From the NCBI GenBank assembly GCA_049600855.1, contig JBMYQA010000082.1, positions 1 through 21,351 on the forward strand: a stretch of 21,351 nt of DNA. Direction: 5' to 3'. The notes beneath the pieces were generated by a model, which was not told where the DNA came from, made no database searches, and saw only the letters and a program-made list of their open reading frames with translations. A program made the translations under genes and the position numbers. Shown piece after piece: positions 1 to 8,944 of this stretch (the first letter of the stretch is position 1; every line of letters starts with the position of its first letter). Origin of the DNA: JBMYQA01 sp049600855 (GTDB lineage: Bacteria; Bacteroidota; Bacteroidia; Cytophagales; Flammeovirgaceae).

Positions 1-128
1 AGGAGGGTACTTTTACCTGCCCCTGGAGGTGCCGTGACAATTAAGGCGTTTTTTTCTGCTAATGTCGTTCTTACTGCGGCAAGAATATCTTTTACAGGAA
101 GAGCTATTTGAAATGGATCGAAAGCCAA
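1..128 (-). CDS. hrpB: ATP-dependent helicase HrpB, N-terminal fragment (runs off the left edge)
   Basis: Only the first 42 or so residues lie in the window. They read in one open frame on the minus strand and carry an LPVKDIL segment (about residues 10-16) followed by a Walker A loop, APPGAGKST (about 33-41). This arrangement of LPV, then a helix, then a P-loop within the first 40 residues is that of DEAH-box helicase HrpB. There is no ATG in the frame: a TAA at 141-143 closes it upstream, and TTG at 126-128 is the best start, giving MAFDPFQIALPV. HrpB is a cytoplasmic superfamily-2 RNA-helicase-like ATPase of unclear role in most bacteria. Identity rests on a short stretch, so another DEAH helicase is possible. 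The gene lies downstream of the 213-aa gene with about 200 bases between them. Confidence 0.62.
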   Translation of the reverse strand, partial: MAFDPFQIALPVKDILAAVRTTLAEKNALIVTAPPGAGKSTL

Positions 129-331
129 GCTGATGTTGTTTTAAATGAATTACAATGCTATGGGCAGGAGGCGAAATTAGCAAATACTGCAATCTTTTTG
201 AACAGGTGCTGAATTCTTTTGAGAATAAGTAAGATTCCCTGAAGCGAAAGCAGGCATCAAGGTAAATAGGCTATTGGGTTACCCAATGGATTTACTTATT
301 GAATGTGGTTGCTTTACAGTAAACGAGTGTA
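129..331. other. Intergenic stretch with one nested inverted repeat
   Basis: No gene is supported here. The one clear structure is a nested inverted repeat at 262-295: outer arms GTAAAT (262-267) and ATTTAC (290-295) around inner arms ATTGGG and CCCAAT (273-278 and 282-287) separated by three bases. It lies 37 bases past the stop of the minus-strand 213-aa gene, so it could be a 3' hairpin, but no T-run follows it. It could equally be an operator for hrpB, whose putative start is at 128. Confidence 0.45.
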
Positions 332-973
332 TCAATTGAGTGAAAAATGGAAAAGGTAATTGGTGAGTTTATCGTATTGATTAATGAGCGAGTGTTTTGT
401 TCCCGTTTTCTGAAGAAACTTCCGATAAGCATCTACTAAATCAAGGAAAATGGGGTTATGCACGAGCTTAGCAGCCGTTATCCCCTTGAAACAACGATGC
501 GATTGATTGTACAAAAACTTGCTTGGTTTATTTGGACGATCATTCAACAACTCATCCATGGCTGAGATGGAACTATGGGTATTTAAAAATTCAAAGCCTG
601 TATCTTCCATAAAACGCTTGATTTCTTCACAAGCATAATAAAGATCGTCCTTCTCGGCTATTTTGTAATGGAAATACTTATTGTCAGAGAGTTTACCAAT
701 TGAAGCGACTAAGGTAAGCGCATCTTGTTGATAAGGTGCGTGATTATCTAAAAACTGCTGTGCCAATTCCTCAATCATGTTCAGGCGAATACCTAAATTC
801 ACTTCTAACCACAATTCACCTTCATAAGCAGAGGGGGAGAAGATGACACTTTGAAAGCCACAGCTTAACGTTCTTCGAAATTGCTTTTTATTCGGTAAAA
901 GGTCAAACTCATAGTCGTAGAAGAAATCATACAACTCATGGTAGAGAATGGTATCAAATTCACTGACAGTCAT
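332..973 (-). CDS. Unrecognised cytoplasmic protein, 213 aa
   Basis: A complete frame starting at ATG (971-973) and ending just inside the region upstream of hrpB. I do not recognise the family. There is no signal peptide and no membrane segment. The N-terminal third is rich in Tyr, Phe and Asp (LYHELYDFFYDYEFDLL, about residues 10-26) and is probably helical. A middle region reads as mixed alpha/beta (SVIFSPSAYEGELWLEVNLG). The C-terminal 60 residues are basic and aromatic. No catalytic motif stands out. A promoter of Bacteroidota type sits about 70 bases upstream, which supports the gene being real and separately transcribed from the sensor gene that precedes it on the same strand. Codon use looks like that of its neighbours. 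Confidence 0.75.
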   Translation of the reverse strand: MTVSEFDTILYHELYDFFYDYEFDLLPNKKQFRRTLSCGFQSVIFSPSAYEGELWLEVNLGIRLNMIEELAQQFLDNHAPYQQDALTLVASIGKLSDNKYFHYKIAEKDDLYYACEEIKRFMEDTGFEFLNTHSSISAMDELLNDRPNKPSKFLYNQSHRCFKGITAAKLVHNPIFLDLVDAYRKFLQKTGTKHSLINQYDKLTNYLFHFSLN

Positions 974-1041
974 ATTCCCAGTAATTCTTGTGAGGTGAAA
1001 AATAGGTAATGATATAGTTTTGATGGAAGCATCATCTAACT

Positions 1042-1071
1042 CAAAGTTAGAAGAATGGATGGCATTTCAAA
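1042..1071 (-). promoter_or_regulatory. Putative Bacteroidota-type promoter for the 213-aa gene
   Basis: On the minus strand a TTTG (1071-1068) is followed after 17-18 bases by TAACTTTG (1049-1042), matching the Bacteroidota -33 TTTG and -7 TAnnTTTG boxes in sequence and close to the usual spacing. The start codon is at 973, giving a leader of roughly 60 bases. No transcript evidence is available. Confidence 0.5.
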
Positions 1072-1131
1072 TTAATTGAGAGATTAATAGGAGGCAACCG
1101 TTTGCGGGAACGTTGGTACTTTTGGGCTTTT

Positions 1132-4100
1132 CTAGATTTTGAAACCCATTAATAAAATATCATCAATCTGTGCGCGATCGCCCTGCCAGTCATCTAAAAA
1201 GGCTTCTAAGGTATGTTTTTGCGAAGAAAGTGGCAGTTGATTTACGCTCAATAAGATGTTGTGAAGATTTTTCTCTAACAGTTTGGTGTCGTTTTCGCCA
1301 CCAAATTGATCGGCATAGCCATCTGAGTATAAGTAATAAGTGGTGTCATCTTTGAGCGGTAGCACATGCTTTGTAAAGTGCATTTTTTCGTTATTTAATC
1401 GGCTACCAATCGAAAGGCGGTCCCCTTTGATGATTTTTAGTTCCCCTTCTGTAACATAAACTAGCGGTCTTCTTGCGCCAGCATAAGAAATGGTATCTTC
1501 ATCTCGATCAATTAGACAAATGGCCGCATCCATGCCATCTCTATTTCGTTTATCGGTTTGATTGAGTGATTCTTGAATGGCTTCATTGAGGTGAAATAGA
1601 ATTAAATCAGGGTCTAAAATATTTTGTAATTTCACAATTTGGCTGATGTACACTTCGCCCAGTAAGGACATAAACGCTCCTGGTACGCCATGACCTGTAC
1701 AGTCAACAGCCGCCACGACTGTTTTATTTCCAACACGCGTAAACCAATAGAAATCGCCACTAACAATGTCTTTTGGGCGGTAAATCATAAAGAAGTCACT
1801 AAAAGCTTCTTCTATCAAATCTAATCGAGGTAATAAGGCATGCTGTATGTTTCGTGCATAGTTAATGCTATCCGTGATTTTGTGGTTTTTCTTCGATATT
1901 TCAAGGTATACCGAAGCATTTTCTAGGGCAATACTGGCATAAATGGCAATGTTTCGGAGTAAATCTAAATGATAAGTGCTGTATGCTTTTTTCTTAAAGC
2001 TTTGTACAGTGACCACGCCAATTACTTTATTGCTAGAGGTGAGTGGAAGGTAAATCAATGATTTGGGGACATCGCCCACAAGCATTTCAATTTTGCGTAC
2101 ATAATTTCCAGATTCCTTTTCATAATCATTAATGAACACCTCCGTTTTGTGTTTAATACACCACGCAGAAAGGTGTTTGTATTCGGCCATGTCGTTTACA
2201 TGAAATGGAAGTTTTTTCCCTTTTTCAATATAACCTGGAAACTCGATGCGATCCATGCGTTCATTGTAAATGCCAATTCCAAAACCTGCGGCATCCATTA
2301 ATGCGTTTACGTGTTGATAAACTGCATTATTAATTTCCTCAATCGTAATGTGTGAGGTAATTTCTTGACCGACTTCACTCAATACTTTCATGTTTTCAAA
2401 AGTGGCTTGTAGGCGATCCCGTTGGATGAGGATTTCTTTGTTTTGTTCGGCCAATACATCGTGTTGCTCGGCAATTTCGGCATTTCGCTTTTCAATCTCT
2501 ATGTTCTTTTGCAAAATGCTATCATTCGCAGTTCTCAGGTTTTCTGTCTGTAGTAAGATTTCTTCTTTTTGTTGTTCGAGCTCAGCATTTTTTTGCTGAA
2601 TCTCATTGGTTCGTTTGGATACCAACCATTCTAATTTATCTTTTTCGCGTTGAAGCCTTCTGGTATTTAGCCAAAAGATGGAATAGAAGAAGACAATGCT
2701 CATTAAAATTCCAAAAAGAATGGCAGGAACGGTGCGGTACCAAGGCGCATTGATGGTAAATTGATAACTGGTATTGGATTCTTCGGCTCCAAAAGTATCT
2801 CTCGCTTTCACATAAAAGGTGTACTCGCCTTCATGCAAATTGGTATATTGTTTTTTGGTCTCATTGCTCCATTCCGACCAGCCTTCATCATAGCCTTCTA
2901 AGTAATAGCGGTACTGATTGGATAATTCATTTCCAAAACTAGGTAAGGAATAGTGGAAGGTAATGTTATTGTATTGATAAGGAAGACTATAAGTCATTTC
3001 CTTAGGTTGAATCTTACTGTAATATTTTGTTTTTGAAGGATAGATGCCATTAAACAGCACAGAATCTTGATTCAAGATGACTTTACGAATTTGAACAGGC
3101 ATAACTTCTTGATCAGAAAGTAAAATCCTTGAATTATATTTAATTAAGCCATCTGGTCCACCAAACCAGACCACACCATCGCCCTCTGAGTAAATACATT
3201 CTACATAGGTGTTGAACAATTTTCTGAGCGATAAGGAATCTGATTTAAAGGTATACCTAGAGTTCGGGTCAATTGCATTCATCAATATCCCCTCTACCCA
3301 TTGATCTTCGTCCTGACTAATGCTAGCCCAAACATTCCCCAACTTATCAATATTGAATTTATTAATCCCAACTCGCCCATCGCAATACCGCTTACCAAAA
3401 GCTGCCATTGGTGCAAAGTGTTGCTTTTCTTCATTCCAGGCATAAAAACCAGCGCCCGTACCAAAGATTAAATGTCCCTGATAGCGTTCAATCATAATAC
3501 CGTCTTGAGAGCGTGGGGATACCAGTGAGTCGTGCATTTCAATGGTATAATCTTGCCAGTTTTCGGGCGATTTAAAATTGATCCGAATGACGTGATTAGG
3601 AGCTCCACCACACCACAAGTCCCCATTTTCATCTTCTTGCATGCTTTTGAGCGATTGACCAATATTTTCAATTCGGCCAACTTCTGTCCAATCGCCATTC
3701 ACTTTTTCTAGGATATAAATGCCATTAGATGAAAAGTATACACGTGAGGGAATGACTTTGGATTGTAAAATTCCATAGGGTTGATGATCAGCCATAGGAA
3801 TGAGTTCACCATCTACTAATTCGTGATCTCCACTTAACGTACTAATCATTAGTGAGGTTTTATTGGGATTCGATGGGTATTTAAATTCAGCTATGGCAGA
3901 CATTTCCATGCCTTTTGTAGCGGGTACGAGCTTAAATTCGTTGTTTTCCAAATAATATAGCCCCGTAGTAGTGGCAGCATACAGCTTACCCTGATGTCGG
4001 GTAACCGCTACAACGTAACCCGTTAAGCCATTTCCCTCATCCCAATAATTGAATTTAGGGTTCGTAGAAACGCGTGCAATGCCATTATCGAGGGCAATCC

Positions 4101-5067
4101 ATAGTTGGTTTTGCCGATCTTCCATGATATTCCATGCATAATCTTCGCGAAGTCCATTTTCTTTACTGAGGCGTTGAATGACTTTGCCTTCTTGACTGAT
4201 AAAATACAAACCGCCGCCTCTAGTGGTCAGTGCAATCAAGCCATTTTCTAATGCTAAACCACTGCGAATGCCATAGGATTTTAAATCAGAAGCAACTTCA
4301 CTTTCAAAAGGAGATACTTTGGTTACATAATGAATGCTATCGGAGAGCAAAAAGAGTTGTGCTTGCAACAAACGTCTAGGCGTACAAATTAAAAGCAAGC
4401 TATCATTGAGTTGGGTAATGTCTTCTACACTTACATCTACCGCAGCTCCACCTAAAACGGGTTGCAAGGTGTCTGAAACTAAAATGGATAAGCCTAATTC
4501 CCCTTGAGCATAAATCTTGTCCTTGCTTTTAAAAAGTTGTTGCCCAGCTAGTTCTTGATTTTCAATAAATGCTTCACCATCCCATTTGATTTGGAGATTG
4601 TTTACTTGAAAGTACATGCCTCTTTCAGAGGTATTAATGATTTTGACTACCTCAAAGTCTCCTTCATATACTTTGCGAAATTCGTCTAATAAGGATTGGT
4701 ATACTTGATTGCCATGCTGATCAATGCGTAAATAGCCAATTTCATTATAGGAGCCTACAAACACACGATTTTGTTGATCCATTCCAATGGTATAAGCAGG
4801 AGCTGAGTTGGTCAGTTCAACCTTTTTCCAAGTGGTTCCATCGTATATAATAACTCCTCGCGAATTGGCTAAATACATTAAACCGCGTTCATCTTGTATA
4901 ATATTAAATACCTGAGGGTGCCCGTGATAGGTTTTGTAGGAATAATTGGTGACATAAGGTTTACCTGTTTCTTCTTGGGCAAGCCCTTGAAAACAAAGGA
5001 AAAAAATAAGCAGCAATTGAAAACCTGTATGCCAGATTGTACGATATATTGGAAGCGTTTGGTTCAA
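1132..5067 (-). CDS. Periplasmic-propeller sensor with Y_Y_Y, GAF and SpoIIE/PP2C phosphatase domains
   Basis: A 1311-aa inner-membrane sensor. In order: signal peptide or anchor (about 12-31, ending GLAQ); two-component-regulator-type propeller repeats filling about 40-690 (for example VIIYDGTTW, GLYYLENN, VWFGGPDGLIKYN); a Y_Y_Y domain at about 700-770 (YRYYLEGYDEGWSEW); one membrane helix at about 775-797; a Glu/Gln-rich coiled coil at about 800-895; a GAF domain at about 900-1060; and a C-terminal SpoIIE-type PP2C phosphatase from about 1075 to the end. The phosphatase keeps its metal-binding motifs: SGDFYWF near 1100, VDCTGHGVPGAFMS, the late YSDGYADQFGG and the final DDILLMGF. Such proteins sense an outside cue and dephosphorylate a serine-phosphorylated cytoplasmic partner such as an anti-sigma-factor antagonist; the ligand and partner here are unknown. 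The start is TTG at 5065-5067: a TAG lies two codons upstream and the next Met would remove the signal sequence. No histidine kinase domain is present. Confidence 0.93.
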   Translation of the reverse strand: MNQTLPIYRTIWHTGFQLLLIFFLCFQGLAQEETGKPYVTNYSYKTYHGHPQVFNIIQDERGLMYLANSRGVIIYDGTTWKKVELTNSAPAYTIGMDQQNRVFVGSYNEIGYLRIDQHGNQVYQSLLDEFRKVYEGDFEVVKIINTSERGMYFQVNNLQIKWDGEAFIENQELAGQQLFKSKDKIYAQGELGLSILVSDTLQPVLGGAAVDVSVEDITQLNDSLLLICTPRRLLQAQLFLLSDSIHYVTKVSPFESEVASDLKSYGIRSGLALENGLIALTTRGGGLYFISQEGKVIQRLSKENGLREDYAWNIMEDRQNQLWIALDNGIARVSTNPKFNYWDEGNGLTGYVVAVTRHQGKLYAATTTGLYYLENNEFKLVPATKGMEMSAIAEFKYPSNPNKTSLMISTLSGDHELVDGELIPMADHQPYGILQSKVIPSRVYFSSNGIYILEKVNGDWTEVGRIENIGQSLKSMQEDENGDLWCGGAPNHVIRINFKSPENWQDYTIEMHDSLVSPRSQDGIMIERYQGHLIFGTGAGFYAWNEEKQHFAPMAAFGKRYCDGRVGINKFNIDKLGNVWASISQDEDQWVEGILMNAIDPNSRYTFKSDSLSLRKLFNTYVECIYSEGDGVVWFGGPDGLIKYNSRILLSDQEVMPVQIRKVILNQDSVLFNGIYPSKTKYYSKIQPKEMTYSLPYQYNNITFHYSLPSFGNELSNQYRYYLEGYDEGWSEWSNETKKQYTNLHEGEYTFYVKARDTFGAEESNTSYQFTINAPWYRTVPAILFGILMSIVFFYSIFWLNTRRLQREKDKLEWLVSKRTNEIQQKNAELEQQKEEILLQTENLRTANDSILQKNIEIEKRNAEIAEQHDVLAEQNKEILIQRDRLQATFENMKVLSEVGQEITSHITIEEINNAVYQHVNALMDAAGFGIGIYNERMDRIEFPGYIEKGKKLPFHVNDMAEYKHLSAWCIKHKTEVFINDYEKESGNYVRKIEMLVGDVPKSLIYLPLTSSNKVIGVVTVQSFKKKAYSTYHLDLLRNIAIYASIALENASVYLEISKKNHKITDSINYARNIQHALLPRLDLIEEAFSDFFMIYRPKDIVSGDFYWFTRVGNKTVVAAVDCTGHGVPGAFMSLLGEVYISQIVKLQNILDPDLILFHLNEAIQESLNQTDKRNRDGMDAAICLIDRDEDTISYAGARRPLVYVTEGELKIIKGDRLSIGSRLNNEKMHFTKHVLPLKDDTTYYLYSDGYADQFGGENDTKLLEKNLHNILLSVNQLPLSSQKHTLEAFLDDWQGDRAQIDDILLMGFKI

Positions 5068-5350
5068 TGAAGTCTATTCACTAATAAGCGATCTCAAAAC
5101 ATATTGATTAAATTGAAAATTTAGCAAAATAAGACCAAAAAGAGCAAGTTTTCATACTTTTTTATTTGAAACAGTTATGAATTGTTTTGTAGGACTTTGT
5201 TATGATTTTAGGGCAGTTATTTTGTGTTTATCTAAGAATAGGGGATACTTGAAAGCAAAGCATGTAAATCCTTCGAAATCAAACTTGTAAGTTTTTGCTA
5301 AAAGTTTAAAAAGTGTATTTGCCTTTTCGAATTGATTTCGATGACGTGTA
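5068..5350. other. AT-rich intergenic region before the sensor gene
   Basis: 283 bases between the end of the large outer-membrane protein gene and the TTG start of the sensor gene, both on the minus strand. It is very AT-rich and presumably holds the sensor promoter, but I found no exact TAnnTTTG box in the right orientation. A 14-base near-palindrome, AAACTTGTAAGTTT, lies at 5281-5294 and could be a weak hairpin or operator. No convincing terminator is seen for the upstream gene. Confidence 0.35.
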
Positions 5351-8300
5351 CTAGAATAGAGCAGTAGCTTGTACCCTGCCAATGTGTATGACGGGATTCG
5401 CTTCAGATTTTCTACCATTATAGATGGCGGTTAGCTGAAGGCCATTGTTTAAGCGTTGCGACCATCTAAATTCCCATCTAATATTGGTGCCTGGTTGCAA
5501 GGCTTCTAATAACTCATAACCGACACTGGTATTCGCTTCTCCTTCAAATCCGATGTGAACGTATTGTATGCGCAAGTTCAATGCATTTCTTACTTGTTTG
5601 GCAAGTCGAATGCTTAACGCCAGCTCATTAATCTGTGCCTGTTCCCGATTTCCAATGGTATTTAATTTGTTGCGATAACTAAATTCTCCCGTGAAACGCA
5701 AAGATTTATTGGGTTGAAATGAAAGTTGCGGTAAAAACCGATAGGTGTGTATGTCAAAGTTTTGTCGATTTAATACGTCTGAATCGTTACTTTTGTGTTC
5801 CTGACTAAGCGTGAGTTCTCCACTCCATTTTTTATTAAAGTTTCTTCGGAGGTTTAGTGTAAATTCATTTAGGGTACTTTCTTGAAAGCCCGTGGTGAGT
5901 AATTGTTTGTTGCCTGTATTCAAAAACAAAAACTCAGCACCAAACTTAGGATTTCTACGCTTATAAAATAAACTACTTCTAATGCTATTCCGGTACGAAA
6001 GTAAATCCGCTGGTGCAATGTTCGCAACAAAAGGCGATAAACGTTTAAAAGGGTTATTATCCGTTGTTCGTTTGTTAACTCTAATTGAAGTAATGGAGGA
6101 AAATTGGGAGATGATCTTTTTTAAACCTTTTCCTTTTTGCCACTTTTTGGGACTTTGTAAATGAAGTTGGTAATTGAGTATAGTATTGAAAGCAAGAATA
6201 TACTCATCCGTTGGTTGAAAGAATTTGGCATATTGCCGTTCTTCTAAATTAATGGCTTCGTAAAACTCATTTAAGTCTTGAATGCCATCTTGATTATCAT
6301 CTCGCCAAGTGTGTGTGCCTTGGCCAACATCTACAGGTAGGTAGAAAAACTCCCGTTTCAGCTCTCGTCCTCCTGCGGTTGATAAGCTAAAGCTGGAACG
6401 AACGCGTTTATTGGCAAATTGTTTATTCCAGTCTAGCCGTCCCATAATGGTTTCTTCAATGTTAGCATCATCCTGTTGAAGTTGTTCCAGCACGCGGTAG
6501 GTTGCTGTAAAGTTGGTTAAACTTGTTTTGGTTTTATGCTGATAGCTGAAATTACTGGTTCGGCTTAAGGTGTTTTTGGCTAATGCGCCATTTAATGGGA
6601 GAAAATCAGTACGATAAGTATAATCCACTCGAAATTTATGCTTAAGGCTATCGCCATTTTGAATAAATGCTTGATGTTGACGGAAATTCATGATTACCCT
6701 TAATACAGAATCTTGTTCTTCTGATCGGATGGTGTTGTTGTCGAGTTGGAAATCATAACCAAAAATGACCGGGTTCGTGCGCCAAGCTACTATAGAGTGA
6801 AGTCTTGACCATTGTGCTGTGGTACTATCTTGAGCTGAATGGAGTAGAAAAAACGTATTTTGTACTTGGAGCTTTCCAATTTCTTTATTGATGATTCCTT
6901 GATGTTGTAAACCATTGGCAGCTTGTCCCCTTTGCCTGTGGCTGAGTTGGTAGTGGAATAAGTTATCTTGATCTTTCTTTAAACCAATATGTCCCGTAAA
7001 AATGTAATCATCAGCAGGAGTTCTATTCTCTAAAGCCCAATCGCGATCAAATTCTATGCTCCTAAAACGATCTATAAATTGAAAATGCTTTTCGTTGTAT
7101 TCAGCACTCAAACCGCTCATCCATTCATAGCCTTTCCACTTTTTACTTTTCTTTCCTAAGTTTTCGTATCCCACTTTAATGGCTTTACCCCTGTTATCAA
7201 ACCCATCAAGTTGCGAAAATAGATTTTGATCATGATTAGAAAATGCCGTTTCGATGTATAACTTTTCCTTTTTGTTGAGCTGATGCTCTAACCGAGCAGT
7301 CATGAGCTGCCGTTGATTGGGTGCAGGAAGCTGCCGAATGGGTTCAAAATTACCTTGGGGAATGCCGTTGATGGGTGGAACCCAAACGTAAACCCGTCCA
7401 TTTGCCGTAGGATCTCCCGAAATGTAATTGCCATTACCTTGACCCACCTCAGAAAAAACAACTGAAAATAAGTTTTCTTCATCGGTAAGTACACGTTCGA
7501 AATAAGTGATTAAAACGCCATTTACTTCTTGTTCGCGTTGGGCGTATAGAATTTGATTGGGATCAAATACTTCCGTTGGGTTTGCTGCTGAAGCTACTGC
7601 TAAAAGTGGGGCATCGCCTGCTTGCGTGAGAATTTCTCGATCAGCTTCACTGAGTTGGGCAAGTAGGGGAGAGTTCGTATTGTCTTTTTCTCGATACACA
7701 CTGAGCGTTAATCCCCATTTTTTGTAGGTTTGATAATGGCTCGCTTGCAAGATTGACCGACTGTAGTTTTGAGTAGCATATTCAAAATCTACCCGAACCC
7801 TTGAAAACTGCGTAATTAAAACCTGATTGGTAAACGTGATTTCTGCAGTATTGTAATCGATAATGTAATCGTAATCAAAGCCCCGTTCTAGTCGTTTGCC
7901 ATCTAAAAATACCCGTTCGGAGTTTGCTAATATCGTGATGAATCGCTCTCCATCGGCTCCCCGCAACCGATAAGGGCCTTGTACGCCTTCAATTACGCTA
8001 ATCGAATCCGAATTGAATTGGCCTTTGGCCGCAGATACACCAATACTTGTTCGACTTTTCCACGTACTGGAGTCGGTAAAATGTGCATGTAGTTGTGCGC
8101 CTTGAACATTTTTGTAATACTTCAAAAAGTAAGTGGAAGAATCGTTTTGTAGTACAATATCTCCAGCAGCTAATGCGCCTTGTTTGTGTTTAAGTTGAAT
8201 CAACACTTGGTCGAAATCCTGTAGCTGCTGGGTGTTACCCTCAGGTTGGAAAGGAACATTTTGATCGGTGATTGCAGCAGTTAGCGTTAAGTCAGGGGTA

Positions 8301-8893
8301 AGCTTTCCTTCTAATTGTAAGTTTAAGGCAGAAATGACCCCAACATCTTGTCCACTGCCATTGCCAAAAGAGATACCTCGACTCAGACTGCCTGTTTTTT
8401 GTAATTCTTCATCGGTACCAATTCCTTTGATGCTAAAAAGCTCTTCACGTTCATAAACGTTCTTTTTTAGCGTTCCTTGGCTAATGGGTAAGTTAGCATT
8501 GTATTGGCTGTAGTAGCCAGAGTCATAGGCTGCTTCCGAGCGATTGAACACCTTTTGCGTAAAGCTGTTGGGTAGTACACGATAGCAAATGGCAATGGAG
8601 TCAAGTGCGAGCTGTTGCCAATTTGCTTTTTTAGTAAGCTGAATGGTATAAGTTGAGTTTTGTGTAAATGTAAAGTAGCTAGTAAGCTGATTATCAGTAA
8701 GCTTGTTGCTGAATAGGTAGAGTGATTCTGAAAGAATATATTCATCTTTTGGCAAAGAAATAGTCGTAGAATCCACGGAAACCCACAGGCATCTTCTATT
8801 GTCTTGTTGTGCTGCTACTTGACTTGCTGTAAGCAAAAGCACGAATAAGCATGTAATGAGTATTTGATGTGGGCTTGGCATACACCAGTTCAT
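5351..8893 (-). CDS. Large outer-membrane beta-barrel-type protein of gliding Bacteroidota (unknown function), 1180 aa
   Basis: An exported protein with a clear signal peptide (hydrophobic core about residues 10-24, cleavage likely after SQVAA, 28). The region about 170-240 carries the block seen in very large Bacteroidota surface proteins: LSRGISFGN, then LNLQLEGKLTPDLTLTAAITDQN, with the signature GNTQQLQDFDQ close behind. A DDNQDGIQDLNE loop near 861-875 resembles a calcium-binding D-x-N-x-D-G repeat, a feature also common in this group. The last 300 residues alternate polar and aromatic or hydrophobic residues as beta-barrel strands do, and the protein ends in Phe (VQATALF), the usual C-terminal residue of outer-membrane barrels. 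The gene follows the SPOR-like lipoprotein gene by 51 bases on the same strand, so the two probably form an operon and may act together in the envelope. The family has no assigned function that I know of. An in-frame alternative start is the Met at position 5. Confidence 0.85.
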   Translation of the reverse strand: MNWCMPSPHQILITCLFVLLLTASQVAAQQDNRRCLWVSVDSTTISLPKDEYILSESLYLFSNKLTDNQLTSYFTFTQNSTYTIQLTKKANWQQLALDSIAICYRVLPNSFTQKVFNRSEAAYDSGYYSQYNANLPISQGTLKKNVYEREELFSIKGIGTDEELQKTGSLSRGISFGNGSGQDVGVISALNLQLEGKLTPDLTLTAAITDQNVPFQPEGNTQQLQDFDQVLIQLKHKQGALAAGDIVLQNDSSTYFLKYYKNVQGAQLHAHFTDSSTWKSRTSIGVSAAKGQFNSDSISVIEGVQGPYRLRGADGERFITILANSERVFLDGKRLERGFDYDYIIDYNTAEITFTNQVLITQFSRVRVDFEYATQNYSRSILQASHYQTYKKWGLTLSVYREKDNTNSPLLAQLSEADREILTQAGDAPLLAVASAANPTEVFDPNQILYAQREQEVNGVLITYFERVLTDEENLFSVVFSEVGQGNGNYISGDPTANGRVYVWVPPINGIPQGNFEPIRQLPAPNQRQLMTARLEHQLNKKEKLYIETAFSNHDQNLFSQLDGFDNRGKAIKVGYENLGKKSKKWKGYEWMSGLSAEYNEKHFQFIDRFRSIEFDRDWALENRTPADDYIFTGHIGLKKDQDNLFHYQLSHRQRGQAANGLQHQGIINKEIGKLQVQNTFFLLHSAQDSTTAQWSRLHSIVAWRTNPVIFGYDFQLDNNTIRSEEQDSVLRVIMNFRQHQAFIQNGDSLKHKFRVDYTYRTDFLPLNGALAKNTLSRTSNFSYQHKTKTSLTNFTATYRVLEQLQQDDANIEETIMGRLDWNKQFANKRVRSSFSLSTAGGRELKREFFYLPVDVGQGTHTWRDDNQDGIQDLNEFYEAINLEERQYAKFFQPTDEYILAFNTILNYQLHLQSPKKWQKGKGLKKIISQFSSITSIRVNKRTTDNNPFKRLSPFVANIAPADLLSYRNSIRSSLFYKRRNPKFGAEFLFLNTGNKQLLTTGFQESTLNEFTLNLRRNFNKKWSGELTLSQEHKSNDSDVLNRQNFDIHTYRFLPQLSFQPNKSLRFTGEFSYRNKLNTIGNREQAQINELALSIRLAKQVRNALNLRIQYVHIGFEGEANTSVGYELLEALQPGTNIRWEFRWSQRLNNGLQLTAIYNGRKSEANPVIHIGRVQATALF

Positions 8894-8944
8894 ACAGTTT
8901 GAGGTGATCTCTCATTTCCTTACCTTTTTTCGGTACGAATAGTT

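Noticed and set aside
129..230. Plus-strand frame with protein-like text (ADVVLNELQCYGQEAK and, after a shift, EQVLNSFENK)
   Set aside because: It needs a frameshift, has no start and would run antisense into the well-supported HrpB N terminus; treated as coincidence or unprovable remnant.
1054..1131. Hairpin around CAACCGTT/AACGTTG as terminator of the sensor gene
   Set aside because: The stem has a bulge, is short and lacks a T-run; it also lies on the side of the stop where it would be downstream only marginally, so support is too weak.
5200..5418. 72-codon open frame on the minus strand overlapping the end of the large outer-membrane protein gene
   Set aside because: It overlaps a well-supported C terminus in another frame, shows AT-rich biased composition and no recognisable features; more likely chance.
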